From assembly GCA_002717505.1 (NCBI GenBank), contig PBEB01000022.1, forward strand, positions 170,725-228,654: DNA of 57,930 bases. The letters run 5' to 3'. Shown here one piece after another: positions 44,089-53,066 of this stretch. Position 1 is the first letter of the stretch, and each line of letters starts with the position of its first letter. The DNA is from Leptospiraceae bacterium. GTDB taxonomy: Bacteria > Spirochaetota > Leptospiria > Leptospirales > Leptonemataceae. The notes below the pieces were generated by a model. It was not told the DNA's origin, ran no database searches, and worked only from the letters and a program-made list of their open reading frames with translations. The position numbers were made by a program, and so were the translations under genes.

Positions 44089-44945
44089 TTTGGTGCCGGT
44101 ACGGGCAGCTCAATTGAAAAAATCGTAGAATTGGCTGCTGAACGGTACTGAATCAAACGGGAATAAACTATGTCAACAGGGAAAGGTCCATAGCCTTCTT
44201 TCAAAAAAAGGACAATACTTCGAAGCCCGGCCCCGAATCCGCCGCCTCGGTGGTCCTCCGATTTTTCATAGAGCTGAACCGCAGCCTCAAATGGACTTTT
44301 GCCTGCTTCGATGAGGTCTTCTTTGATTTTAGTCAGATTGTATTCCACGCGTTCTCGGTCGATGACCGTAATCGGTGAGTTATTGATAACATGAAGGATC
44401 AGACTATCGCCTTTAGAGCTACTTTTGATTCGCAAAGTGACATCGATCTTCTTTTTGAACTGTTCGGACAGAGCAAAAGAGTTTGTCTTATGCTTTTCGA
44501 TGAGCCGCAGAATCGATGCAGTGAGGTCTACGTTGCTCAATCCGTATTTTTTTAGCATTTCCGTTTGATTGTGCTGAATCGCATAATCAATGTCTTCCCG
44601 AAGTTGTTCCTTTTCCGATTCCGCTACTTCCTGAGATGCTTTCTGAAACAATGCACCATGAAGGATAGCCCAGCGATTGTTGGCTTTATTGGCGTTATTA
44701 ATGAGCTCGCCGATGGACCAGAACACAGCTTCCGCCAATAATTCTCGGGAGGAAAAGTCCTGCTTTGTAGAATCCGGGGAGAATACTGCAAAGATTGTAT
44801 TTCTTAGCAGCGCTTCCTTTCCAGGGATATAATCCCGGCCCACTGGTATCAGCTGGTCTCGGGTTTTCAGGTCCTCTACGGGGATGATAGCATTCTCCAC
44901 CACTTTCCATCGTATGCTGCTTTCCATACAGAGGCGCAACATTTT
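44085..44945 (-). CDS. GHKL (histidine-kinase-like) ATPase protein
   Basis: About 286 residues. The histidine-kinase-type ATP-binding fold is indicated by an N-box-like GELINNANKANNRWAILHG and a late glycine-rich G-box DHRGGGFGAGLRSIVLF. No H-box dimerisation domain, receiver or transmembrane segment is seen, so it is not a standard sensor kinase; similar stand-alone spirochaetal ATPases exist. The N-terminal 60 residues (ENAIIPVEDLKTRDQLIPVG) could be a small input domain. The frame is open to 45134, but that part overlaps the divergent MFS gene; ATG 44945 (or 44930) is more likely. Four-base overlap with the antiporter gene suggests it senses or regulates the same process. Confidence 0.7.
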   Translation of the reverse strand, partial: KMLRLCMESSIRWKVVENAIIPVEDLKTRDQLIPVGRDYIPGKEALLRNTIFAVFSPDSTKQDFSSRELLAEAVFWSIGELINNANKANNRWAILHGALFQKASQEVAESEKEQLREDIDYAIQHNQTEMLKKYGLSNVDLTASILRLIEKHKTNSFALSEQFKKKIDVTLRIKSSSKGDSLILHVINNSPITVIDRERVEYNLTKIKEDLIEAGKSPFEAAVQLYEKSEDHRGGGFGAGLRSIVLFLKEGYGPFPVDIVYSRLIQYRSAANSTIFSIELPVPAPK

Positions 44946-44977
44946 TTTGACAGTTAAATCCTGTATCCGGATAAGGA

Positions 44978-46324
44978 ATGATGCCCCCTTCCCGCCGCAA
45001 TATTTCTCTATTACTTCTAATTCTGTTGCTGGACTTGATTGGTTTCTCGCTGATTTTCCCTCTGGTTCCTGATCTCTTAGAATTCTACTTGAATGGTGCA
45101 AAGGGGCATGCACTGGACCAATGGCTTCTGCCAATAACGGACTTTTTTCGCTCCCTTTTGCCGCAAGAACGTCAATCGGAACCGGAATTGATCATTCTGA
45201 TGGGCGGCGTGCTGGCATCTATCTATTCATTTCTTCAGTTTCTTTGCTCTCCGCTCTGGGGGAAGCTATCTGATTCCATTGGAAGAAGACCTGTGTTGTT
45301 GTTAACAAGTTCAGGTCTGGCAATATCGTATCTACTCTGGGCCATTTCCCAGAGCTTCACCTTGTTTTTATTGTCCAGGGTATTTGGTGGAATCATGTCG
45401 GGAAATATCGGAGTGGCCAGCGCTGCGATGGCGGATCAGAGTAGTCGCTCAGGTCGAACCGGTGCAATGGGTCTTGTGGGAGCCGCCTTTGGTGTGGGGT
45501 TCATTGTAGGGCCTGTTGTGGGGGGAAGCCTGGCAGGAATTCGCATGGATTCCTGGATGCCCGATTCCTCTTTGCTTCATCCGTTTACTGCCTGCGCCAT
45601 AGGCTCTTTCATACTGTCCGGGATCAGTGCGCTCTTGAATCTTTTATTTCTGGAAGAAACCCTGTCGCCAGCGATCAAGTCGGACAGTCGGCCAGGCAAT
45701 CCGTTTCGTTCGATCTGGGAAGGATTACATATCGGTGGGCTTCGCAGAGTCCTGATCGTGAATTTCTTCTATATTCTTTTGTTCTCTGGTTTCGAGTTCT
45801 CGGTAACCTTTTTCTATAAACTGGACTTCGGATTCACACCATTTCAGATTGGGATGGTCTTTCTTTATCTGGGATTGATTATCGCGCTGGGCCAGGGTGG
45901 GTTGGTTCGAGTTCTTTCGAAGAAGATCACCGAGAAGAAACTGGCCCTATCAGGTTTACTGCTATTGCCGCCGGCGCTGGTAGCCCTGTCCAACAGTGCA
46001 CCGGTGGTCTGGATATCCCTTCTCTGTCTGCTCCCGATTTCGCTGGGCTCCGCTTTGCTCCAGCCAGCCCTTTCCGGACTTGCCAGCCTTCTTTCTCCGG
46101 TGGACCGTCAGGGATTCTCTCTGGGTGTATTTCGTTCCGCCGGTGCGTTGGCTCGAGCCCTGGGGCCCCTGGCTGGCGCCTATCTGTACTGGACCCTAGG
46201 GATTCAAGTTGCCTATGCGATCTTTGCTGCTTTGCTTCTTTTTACGTTCCTGTATGCATTATTACTAAAGGATCCACGGGCTCAGGCCATGGGCGAAGAA
46301 GAAACTCTAAAGGAGAGTATATGA
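44978..46324 (+). CDS. MFS family multidrug/TetA-like transporter
   Basis: 448-residue inner-membrane proton-coupled exporter with 12 predicted spans. It shows the MFS motif A between spans 2 and 3 (GKLSDSIGRRPVLL) and the antiporter motif C in span 5 (GAAFGVGFIVGPVVGGSLAG), the pattern of DHA1 drug exporters such as TetA. AAGGA overlaps the first ATG, so the second ATG (44981) may be used. The start is 33 bases from the divergent ATPase gene. Its stop overlaps the next gene as ATGA, so it heads a three-gene operon. Substrate unknown. Confidence 0.88.
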   Translation: MMPPSRRNISLLLLILLLDLIGFSLIFPLVPDLLEFYLNGAKGHALDQWLLPITDFFRSLLPQERQSEPELIILMGGVLASIYSFLQFLCSPLWGKLSDSIGRRPVLLLTSSGLAISYLLWAISQSFTLFLLSRVFGGIMSGNIGVASAAMADQSSRSGRTGAMGLVGAAFGVGFIVGPVVGGSLAGIRMDSWMPDSSLLHPFTACAIGSFILSGISALLNLLFLEETLSPAIKSDSRPGNPFRSIWEGLHIGGLRRVLIVNFFYILLFSGFEFSVTFFYKLDFGFTPFQIGMVFLYLGLIIALGQGGLVRVLSKKITEKKLALSGLLLLPPALVALSNSAPVVWISLLCLLPISLGSALLQPALSGLASLLSPVDRQGFSLGVFRSAGALARALGPLAGAYLYWTLGIQVAYAIFAALLLFTFLYALLLKDPRAQAMGEEETLKESI

Positions 46325-48255
46325 AATCCAATCTGTCAGAGAAGAAAAACCCCTATCTGCGATTTGCCCGAGGTCTGGATGGCTGGGCCCCGGTCCTGCT
46401 GGCAATGATTGCCATTCTTGCCAGCTCATTGCTCCTGACTCGCCTGGGTCTCCCGGAAAAAGAAACTCTGACTCTCGATCGCCTGTTGAATGTACCCGCC
46501 AGGGATCTCTCGCAGAAGGATCTGGAATACTATGTACGGGTGCTATCGAGTTATCATATGCAGGGCCGCGAATCGGGTCGTGAATCGGGAAAGAAGGCTA
46601 CAGAGTTCTTGCTGAATCAGTATCAGGGTTCTGGACTGAGCGGGTACTTTGATGGATCGTTCAATCAGCCATTCTCCTTTAATGCAGGCATTCAATCCAT
46701 CGATACTACCATCTCCTTTTCTGCCAGTAGCGGCGAAAACCTGCCCTCTGAGGAAGCGAAGGCAATCACGGTACCAGCCGTGCCAGTGGCCTATGCGAAG
46801 CCATCCAGTGTAGAGGGCGACATGGTATTCGGAGGTTTCTGCGTCTCGGACCCGAAAAAAGGATTCGATGAACTGGCCCGAATCAATGTTGCAGGCAAAA
46901 TCGTTCTCTGCCTTCGCTACGGACCGGGTGGGCGACATGGTCCGTACCGGGAGGCGATTTCATTTCGTGCCAAATATAATGTACTGAAGCAACGGGGTGC
47001 ATCGGGAATTGTTTTTCTGGGACATCCGGGCACTCCGCCGGTGTACGCGGAGTTTTTTGGAGGATCAGAGAAAGATGGTCCGCCTTCTGTTATTGTCAAT
47101 CCGGAGCCTTTCTATGAGCGAATCGATTGGTTGGCCGAACACGATGCCGAGCTAAGGGAGAAAGAGGGTGAATACTCTCCTCATTTGGGTCAGTCTCTGG
47201 GCCAGGTCTCTGTCAAACTCTCATATGAGAAAGAGAAACTTACCGGGCAAAACGTTGCGGCAAGCATCAAAGGAAGCTTCGAAGATGGTAAAGGCAAAAA
47301 CCGTAAATGGATTATTGTAGGAGCTCATTACGATCACCTGGGCAACGGCACATTTGGTAGTCTGGAAGGGGCCGGGGAAATACACAATGGAGCCGATGAC
47401 AACGCATCCGGCACGGCGGCGGTTCTGGAGCTGGCAATGTCCCTTCGCAAAATGTATGAGCAGGATCCTTCAATTATTCCTGAACCCTACGATGTAGTCT
47501 TCATGCACTTCGATGCAGAGGAACGAGGCCTCTATGGTTCCGAGTACTTCGTTGATTCCTCTTCATTTAGTGCAGAGGATTCAGTGGTCATGCTTAATCT
47601 AGATATGGTTGGCATGCTCCGAGAGGGAAAGGGATTACAGTTCCAGGGTGCTCAAACCGCTGATGAATCCTGGAAGGGTATGATTCAGTCCGCCTTTGAT
47701 GCAACGAAGTTTGCGAAGGATATGGATCTTCGCTTTTTTCCCGGAGGCAATGGACCCAGCGACCACAGCCCATTCTACAGGAAGAATGTGCCCGTAGGTT
47801 TCTTTTTCACAGGGGAGCACTCTCATTATCATAAATCTACAGATGACTTTCACCGTTTGAACTATCCGGGTCTCTATGATATTACTTTCATGGCCCGAGT
47901 GTTGATACTGGAACTAGCTTCTGCGAAGCAGCCTATCGTGTTTCAGCAGGCTCCGGAAGTGCAGCGAAGCGATCTGGAGTTCGATGTTCGCCTGGGCATT
48001 ATCCCTGGTGGATACGGAGAGACGGAAGGGGGGCTTCTGGTCTCCGGGGTCAAAGAAGATACCCCCGTGGCGGCAACCGGCATTCAGAAAGGAGATCGAA
48101 TCATTCATCTGGGTGGTCAGGATATTCAGAACATTCAAGATCTTACGGAATTTCTCTATGGTGCCCGGCTGAATACGGAGTACGAAATTCGATTCAAACG
48201 AGGGGATAAGATCTTTCGAGCGCGAACTCAGCTCATTCCTGGAGGGGCGCATTAA
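46321..48255 (+). CDS. M28 family metallopeptidase with PA and PDZ domains
   Basis: 644 residues. One N-terminal membrane anchor (about 20-42) tethers it to the outside of the inner membrane. A PA-like domain (about 150-260, GKIVLCLRYGPGGR) is inserted before the catalytic core. Zinc ligands of the M28 aminopeptidase fold are visible: GAHYDHLG, GADDNASGTAAVLELA, HFDAEERGLYGSEYF, VMLNLDMVG and a final histidine in HSHYHKSTDDFH. The C-terminus is a PDZ domain (about 555-640, LVSGVKEDTPVAATGIQKGDRIIHLGG). Probably an exported aminopeptidase. Translationally coupled to the MFS gene by a 4-base overlap. Confidence 0.9.
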   Translation: MKSNLSEKKNPYLRFARGLDGWAPVLLAMIAILASSLLLTRLGLPEKETLTLDRLLNVPARDLSQKDLEYYVRVLSSYHMQGRESGRESGKKATEFLLNQYQGSGLSGYFDGSFNQPFSFNAGIQSIDTTISFSASSGENLPSEEAKAITVPAVPVAYAKPSSVEGDMVFGGFCVSDPKKGFDELARINVAGKIVLCLRYGPGGRHGPYREAISFRAKYNVLKQRGASGIVFLGHPGTPPVYAEFFGGSEKDGPPSVIVNPEPFYERIDWLAEHDAELREKEGEYSPHLGQSLGQVSVKLSYEKEKLTGQNVAASIKGSFEDGKGKNRKWIIVGAHYDHLGNGTFGSLEGAGEIHNGADDNASGTAAVLELAMSLRKMYEQDPSIIPEPYDVVFMHFDAEERGLYGSEYFVDSSSFSAEDSVVMLNLDMVGMLREGKGLQFQGAQTADESWKGMIQSAFDATKFAKDMDLRFFPGGNGPSDHSPFYRKNVPVGFFFTGEHSHYHKSTDDFHRLNYPGLYDITFMARVLILELASAKQPIVFQQAPEVQRSDLEFDVRLGIIPGGYGETEGGLLVSGVKEDTPVAATGIQKGDRIIHLGGQDIQNIQDLTEFLYGARLNTEYEIRFKRGDKIFRARTQLIPGGAH

Positions 48256-48257
48256 GC

Positions 48258-48704
48258 GTGTGGGAGGTCAGCACCTATGGCGGCCTTTTCCTGGCCGCTT
48301 TTCTGGCTGCCACCATCCTGCCGTTTAGCTCTGAAGTTGCCTTTTCAGGAGCCATCCTTGCAGGCCTGGATCCCATAATCTGTCTTCTGGTGGCCTCGGC
48401 TGGAAATTGCCTGGCCTGTTCTGCAAACTATCTGGGAGGATACCTTCTGGGTAAGCCGTTTCTGGTGAAAATGTTGCGCAGGAGCCGCGGTCGACGAATT
48501 TACCGACTGGTTCATCGCCGGGAAGCTCTGGCTCTGCTTCTTTCCTGGCTACCTGTTATTGGCGATCCCATAACTCTGGCCGCCGGGGGATTGCGTACTC
48601 ATCCATTGCTGTTCCATTCCCTGGTTTGGCCTTTGCGAGTGTTGCGATACCTGGTTCTGCTCATCGCCTTTCGCAGCAATGATGATCCCTGGTTCTTTCT
48701 GTAG
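48258..48704 (+). CDS. Small VTT/DedA (YqaA-like) membrane protein
   Basis: 148 residues with about four hydrophobic helices. The start resembles YqaA (GLFLAAFLAATILPFSSEV) and the loop SWLPVIGDPITLAAGG is the DedA/VTT signature. It begins at a GTG only 3 bases after the peptidase stop, so it is the third gene of the operon. Family members are thought to move lipids such as undecaprenyl phosphate or phosphatidylethanolamine between leaflets. Shorter than DedA but normal for YqaA. Confidence 0.85.
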   Translation: MWEVSTYGGLFLAAFLAATILPFSSEVAFSGAILAGLDPIICLLVASAGNCLACSANYLGGYLLGKPFLVKMLRRSRGRRIYRLVHRREALALLLSWLPVIGDPITLAAGGLRTHPLLFHSLVWPLRVLRYLVLLIAFRSNDDPWFFL

Positions 48705-48985
48705 AGTGTTTGTCCGTACTGCAATTCGAACATTGGAGCGGACTCTGCTAACTGTCATTTAGAAAAATGCGGTTGCAGAGGATGGTTTGTGACTTTCGCC
48801 TACGGATCTTCTTTGGATCTGAGCAGATTGCTGATGAGCGATGCCAGGTAGTTTAGACCAGGTTTTTCCGGGAACCGAACGATTAAGGCGACTACTTGTT
48901 TCTCCATTCGGGATTTTCGGATAGCCGAGCTCCAGCCGTACCCTGCATTGTGCGATGTTGTGCTCTGGAACCAGGTCGATTTGCC

Positions 48986-50176
48986 TCAATAGGGAAAATA
49001 AGAATCCGATGAGCCTTCTCGGTCCGCATCGTTCGTGTCGGATTTTTTTCCGGGACTCGGTTGCCGGGATTCCTCTTCAGATTCCTTCTTCGGATCCTTG
49101 TTCTTCTCTGAATCCTTCTCGGGCAGTTCAGGATTTGGCTCGGGCAAGGTCTTTTCTTCTTCCTCCCGCCTTTGCATGTTCTGATCGGATTGGTCCTTTT
49201 CTACTTCGCTTACGCTGCGTTCAGTAAGGGAGATAGTTTTTCGTATGCCAATGCGAGCGTAGTTCATACTGGCATACAATCGTTTGGAGGCCAGTCCATC
49301 TGTGCGCGGGATATTGACATTGATGGGATGAATGCTGCGCGCATCTCCCGAGATTTCCAGGAAAATATAGGTGTTGGAGAGTAAACCTTTGGGAAAGAAT
49401 CTACCCAGCCTGTAACCGTAGTTCAGGGATACCATGTACACCGGAGTCCACTGCCTTACTACGCTGGCCAGGCGAAAGTTTTGCTCCAGCAAATCAAAAT
49501 TGTAACGAGACTGACCGTAGCTCTGACCAAAGGCGATGTACCAGTTTTCCGCATTGTAATACGGAAAATACAATGTCATGTACGCGCGGTATTCTTCATA
49601 GATGAACTCCATTCTACGACCAAGAAGGTCCGGCAGCGGATACAACTGATAGAAAAGCGAAAGCCTTGGATCGGATGTTCTTCGACCGTCATCCGGGTAA
49701 TTGATCAATGTGCCGCGATAGGTTCTGGGACTGTTAAGGGTCACCGAGGTTCGCATGTAGCGAAAAAACCCCTCATCTTCAAAAAATGGTAATGGGTTGG
49801 GTGCAGAGCTTATGGCGTAAAAGGGGCGTTCAATGGTGGTAGAATCCGAGTGATTTCGCCTTGTGACTTCGGCAGCAGAATCATTCCCATAGAGGCGTTC
49901 CAGGGCTGATTTCCGAGTATAGAAGGTTACGCTGGAACTATCCAGACCGCCCGCCAGATTGATTGTGGAGAAGTATTCCTCTATCGTCTGACAGCCAGCG
50001 CTGGAAAGAAGTAGCAGAGAAATCAGAAGAACCAGCAGACTATTTCTCAGTCCGGTCCCAGTTACCTTTCGCGTAGAATCTGGGTGCTGGCTCGAATCGG
50101 TACTGGCATTGCAGAGACTTGCGGTATTTCTGCAGGGAGCAGTAATCTCCGATTTAGCTGTGCGCGCTGGATCCAT
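48986..50176 (-). CDS. Putative lipoprotein with beta-rich domain and charged C-terminal tail
   Basis: From the ATG at 50176 about 396 residues. A hydrophobic segment (LLVLLISLLLLSSAGC) ends in a lipobox with Cys62, preceded by an unusually long polar N-region of about 45 residues. The middle (about 65-310) has beta-type aromatic-rich sequence, including YEEYRAYMTLYFPYYNAENWYIAFGQSYGQSRYNF and VYMVSLNYGYRLGRFF, suggesting a barrel or lipocalin-like fold. The tail (about 320-396) is Glu/Lys/Pro-rich and disordered. No family recognised. The frame extends to 50194 and 50212, and all candidate starts lie inside the end of lon, so translation is likely coupled to Lon. A downstream start cannot be excluded if a rare CTG is used. 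Confidence 0.65.
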   Translation of the reverse strand: MDPARTAKSEITAPCRNTASLCNASTDSSQHPDSTRKVTGTGLRNSLLVLLISLLLLSSAGCQTIEEYFSTINLAGGLDSSSVTFYTRKSALERLYGNDSAAEVTRRNHSDSTTIERPFYAISSAPNPLPFFEDEGFFRYMRTSVTLNSPRTYRGTLINYPDDGRRTSDPRLSLFYQLYPLPDLLGRRMEFIYEEYRAYMTLYFPYYNAENWYIAFGQSYGQSRYNFDLLEQNFRLASVVRQWTPVYMVSLNYGYRLGRFFPKGLLSNTYIFLEISGDARSIHPINVNIPRTDGLASKRLYASMNYARIGIRKTISLTERSVSEVEKDQSDQNMQRREEEEKTLPEPNPELPEKDSEKNKDPKKESEEESRQPSPGKKSDTNDADREGSSDSYFPY

Positions 50177-52745
50177 AGATGGAATGAATGACATCGTCGA
50201 ATGCGCGAACAAAGAAGCACTTTAATCCGGCTCGAAGATAGTCCGGCAGCTCTTTGAAGTCTCGCAGGTTCTCCCGGGGAAGAATAATTCTGCGGATGCC
50301 CATCCTTCTGGCAGCGATGATTTTTTCCTTAATGCCGCCTACCGGAAGCACCCTGCCGGTTAGAGTCAATTCCCCTGTCATGGCAAATGCTGGGGGCACC
50401 GGCTCCTGTCGAGCCAGACTATAAATAGCAAGGGCCATGGTGATTCCTGCGGATGGTCCGTCTTTGGGTGTCGCTCCGGCAGGTACGTGTAAGTGCAGTT
50501 TGTGTTTTTCGAAGTAAGATGTATCAATACCAAATCGTGTGGCATTGGATTGCACATAGGAATAGGCGATCTCTGCTGATTCCTTCATGACATCGCCCAG
50601 TTGCCCGGTGAGTTTGAATCCTCCGTTTGATTGAGAATGTACAATGGCTCCGCATTCGATAGACAGGGTTGCTCCTCCCATGCTGGTCCAGGCAAGCCCG
50701 GTGACTACTCCCGCCGGCGGTTGTTTGTACAGTGGCTCCTCTGTATGGATGGGAGGTCCAAGGAAATCCACCAGATTGTCTTTTGTCAGGTCGGTCCGAG
50801 ATGTATTTCCAGTGGCATGTGCCATGGTGATTTTACGCATGATTTTTTTTATGCGATTCTCCAGATTTCGCACGCCGGCTTCTCTGGAATACTGATCGAT
50901 CATAAAATTAAGCACCTCGTCGGAAAGGTCAATATCTTCGTCCTTTAATCCGTGTTCTTCCAGGGCATGAGGGATCAGATAGCGGCGGGCGATCTGTGCC
51001 TTTTCTTCCAGGATGTAGCCTGGTAGCTTGATTACTTCCATGCGATCCAGAAGCGGAGCTGGCACAGTATCCAGAGTATTTGCTGTGCAAATAAAGAGTA
51101 CTCGCGAGAGGTCGAATCTTACGTCCAGATAATGGTCCAGAAAGGCATGATTCTGTTCCGGATCCAGCACTTCCAGAAGTGCACTGGCAGGATCTCCCTG
51201 AAAACTGCTGCCAATTTTATCGATTTCATCCAGCATGATTACCGGATTGGCACTCTCCGTAGTCTTCAAGCTTTGAATGAATTTTCCGGGCATCGCGCCG
51301 ATGTAGGTTCTTCGGTGCCCTTTGATTTCCGCTTCATCGCGCATTCCCCCGAGGGAAAAGCGAAAGAACTTACGATTCAGTGCTTCCGCTACAGATCGTC
51401 CGATGGATGTCTTTCCAACGCCGGGAGGCCCAACGAAGCAAAGGATAGAGCCGGAAATCCTGCCGGTCTTCTTCCCGGTGGAGATGTACTCGAGAATTCG
51501 CTCTTTTACATCGTCCAGTCCGTAATGATCGCGATCCAGAGCTTCCCGCGCTTTTTCAATATCAAAGCTGTCCTCTGTGAACACTCCCCAGGGCAGCAAC
51601 GTTAACCAGTCCAGATAAGTATGCGTTACGTTATACTCCGGGGATGCCGGCTCAATGAGTTTGATTTTGTCCAGGTTATCCTGGATCACTTTTTTCGCTT
51701 CCTCAGATAGAGTTAGTTTTTCGAGCCGCTGTTCAAATTTTTCGAGTTCGGCTTCTTTGTCGTCTTTTTCCAGCCCCAGTTCTTTCTTGATGGCCTTAAG
51801 CTGTTCTCGCAGAAAGAATTCCTTTTGCTGCTGGGTGATCTTTTCTTCGATGCTTTGCTTGATCTTCTGTTGCAGTTCGAAGAGTTGAATCTCCTCCTGC
51901 AGAAGACGCAGAAGCTTTCGGGCCCGGGGAATCAGGGAATAGGTTTCCAGGATTTCTTGCAGCTTGTCTCCATCGGAAGTCATCATGGAGGAGATTAAAT
52001 CCATGATAAGTCCTGGTTTGTCGTAGGAAAGACTGGAAAGGAGCATCTTGAGCTGCTCCTGGAATAGCGGATTCAATCGAAGTAGATCTCTTACAGAAGT
52101 GATCAGCGCCAGAGTATAAGCCTTTAACTCCTGATTGGTTTTCTCTGGATCTTCATGATACTCTACTTCCCAGATTGGCACCCCTTTGTCCGGGGCCTGC
52201 ACTATTTCTTTGCGGGAAAATCTTCGCACGGTTTGCACCAGAAGCTGCAGGGTGTCTTCGGCCTGGTCAGCTCGCAGGATTTTCAACGCAGTGCCAACCT
52301 CGTGGTATTCGCTCTGGATGGGCTGCTCTTCGTTCAATTCTTTTGCCAGTACCGCGCCAAAGTAGCGATGGGAATGCTTCAATGCGTACTCGATGATTGG
52401 CACAAAATCCTGATTGGAGATTTGTATGGGTAGGGTAATTCCAGGAAAGAATGGTCGCTCCGCAATCGGCAAAATGGGCAATGCCTGGGGTAGGACTTCC
52501 GCAGCAGGCACCATGGGATGAGGGGCAAAGTCTCCGATTACCTCCGCATCCACAGGGCCGGTATGATCAGAGGAGTCACCGTTGCTTTCGGTATCTTCCT
52601 CCAGGATAGAGTTCTCTGTTGTCGTCTCTTCTTTTGAAGTGGAAGGATCTGCGTTGCGGGAATCGCCGTCATTTTTTCCTTCTTCCGATTCGTTACCGCT
52701 ATGAAACTCTTTTTCTTCCTGATCTTCCCTGCGCTCTTCTGTCAT
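50154..52745 (-). CDS. lon: ATP-dependent Lon protease
   Basis: Cytoplasmic AAA+ serine protease that degrades misfolded and regulatory proteins, 863 residues. An acidic low-complexity extension occupies residues 1-85 and is followed by the LON N-domain (about 88-300, LPILPIAERPFFPGITLPI). A coiled coil lies at about 295-345. Walker A GPPGVGKT is at 439-446, with Walker B IMLDEIDK further on. The catalytic dyad is Ser765 (PKDGPSAG) and Lys808 (GGIKEK), spaced by 43 residues, as in E. coli. The extension makes it about 80 residues longer than E. coli Lon. Confidence 0.97.
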   Translation of the reverse strand: MTEERREDQEEKEFHSGNESEEGKNDGDSRNADPSTSKEETTTENSILEEDTESNGDSSDHTGPVDAEVIGDFAPHPMVPAAEVLPQALPILPIAERPFFPGITLPIQISNQDFVPIIEYALKHSHRYFGAVLAKELNEEQPIQSEYHEVGTALKILRADQAEDTLQLLVQTVRRFSRKEIVQAPDKGVPIWEVEYHEDPEKTNQELKAYTLALITSVRDLLRLNPLFQEQLKMLLSSLSYDKPGLIMDLISSMMTSDGDKLQEILETYSLIPRARKLLRLLQEEIQLFELQQKIKQSIEEKITQQQKEFFLREQLKAIKKELGLEKDDKEAELEKFEQRLEKLTLSEEAKKVIQDNLDKIKLIEPASPEYNVTHTYLDWLTLLPWGVFTEDSFDIEKAREALDRDHYGLDDVKERILEYISTGKKTGRISGSILCFVGPPGVGKTSIGRSVAEALNRKFFRFSLGGMRDEAEIKGHRRTYIGAMPGKFIQSLKTTESANPVIMLDEIDKIGSSFQGDPASALLEVLDPEQNHAFLDHYLDVRFDLSRVLFICTANTLDTVPAPLLDRMEVIKLPGYILEEKAQIARRYLIPHALEEHGLKDEDIDLSDEVLNFMIDQYSREAGVRNLENRIKKIMRKITMAHATGNTSRTDLTKDNLVDFLGPPIHTEEPLYKQPPAGVVTGLAWTSMGGATLSIECGAIVHSQSNGGFKLTGQLGDVMKESAEIAYSYVQSNATRFGIDTSYFEKHKLHLHVPAGATPKDGPSAGITMALAIYSLARQEPVPPAFAMTGELTLTGRVLPVGGIKEKIIAARRMGIRRIILPRENLRDFKELPDYLRAGLKCFFVRAFDDVIHSIYGSSAHS

Positions 52746-52817
52746 CGAAACGGATCCTCAATACTTTTTTGCCAGCAATGCTCAATGTCGCTGTAGTTGT
52801 CAACGGGGCACCGACGG

Positions 52818-52845
52818 AAGACAACGCTAACGGTAGCATTGTCTT
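52818..52845. repeat. 28-bp imperfect palindrome upstream of lon
   Basis: Arms AAGACAACGCTA and TAGCATTGTCTT pair with a single mismatch around ACGG. It lies about 75-100 bases upstream of the lon start codon. No T-run follows on either strand, so an operator is more likely than a terminator. Confidence 0.5.
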
Positions 52846-52867
52846 GCTGTGGATTTAAGGATTCAGC

Positions 52868-52881
52868 CTTGCCCGGGCAAG
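52868..52881. repeat. 14-bp perfect palindrome
   Basis: CTTGCCCGGGCAAG, lying between the ispH end and the lon promoter. Followed on the plus strand by CCACA and seven Ts, but no plus-strand gene needs terminating here. Operator or weak hairpin. Confidence 0.35.
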
Positions 52882-53066
52882 CCACATTTTTTTGCGACCA
52901 ATTCCATAGTCAGGTTTAGATAAGCCGGAAGTATTCCGTGCAAATTCTCTCTCAGTCCGGGGGCCCGATTTGAGTAAGAACTAATATGCAAAAGAAAAAG
53001 CAAGAATGCGCTGGAAATTACTCTTCCTGCTTTCCTGATACCAATGAGCCATTGAAATACTCTGGA

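Larger units (their letters stand above)
52746..53066. other. Intergenic region upstream of lon with two palindromes
   Basis: No gene seen. It contains a 28-bp imperfect palindrome (52818-52845) and a 14-bp perfect palindrome (52868-52881), and must include the lon promoter on the minus strand (a TTGACA is present at about 52796-52801 on that strand, without a clear -10). No CIRCE element (TTAGCACTC-N9-GAGTGCTAA) is seen. Confidence 0.55.

Noticed and set aside
45000-45134. Upstream extension of the GHKL ATPase ORF to 45134
   Set aside because: It overlaps the signal-rich start of the MFS gene on the other strand, and its residues show no conserved feature.
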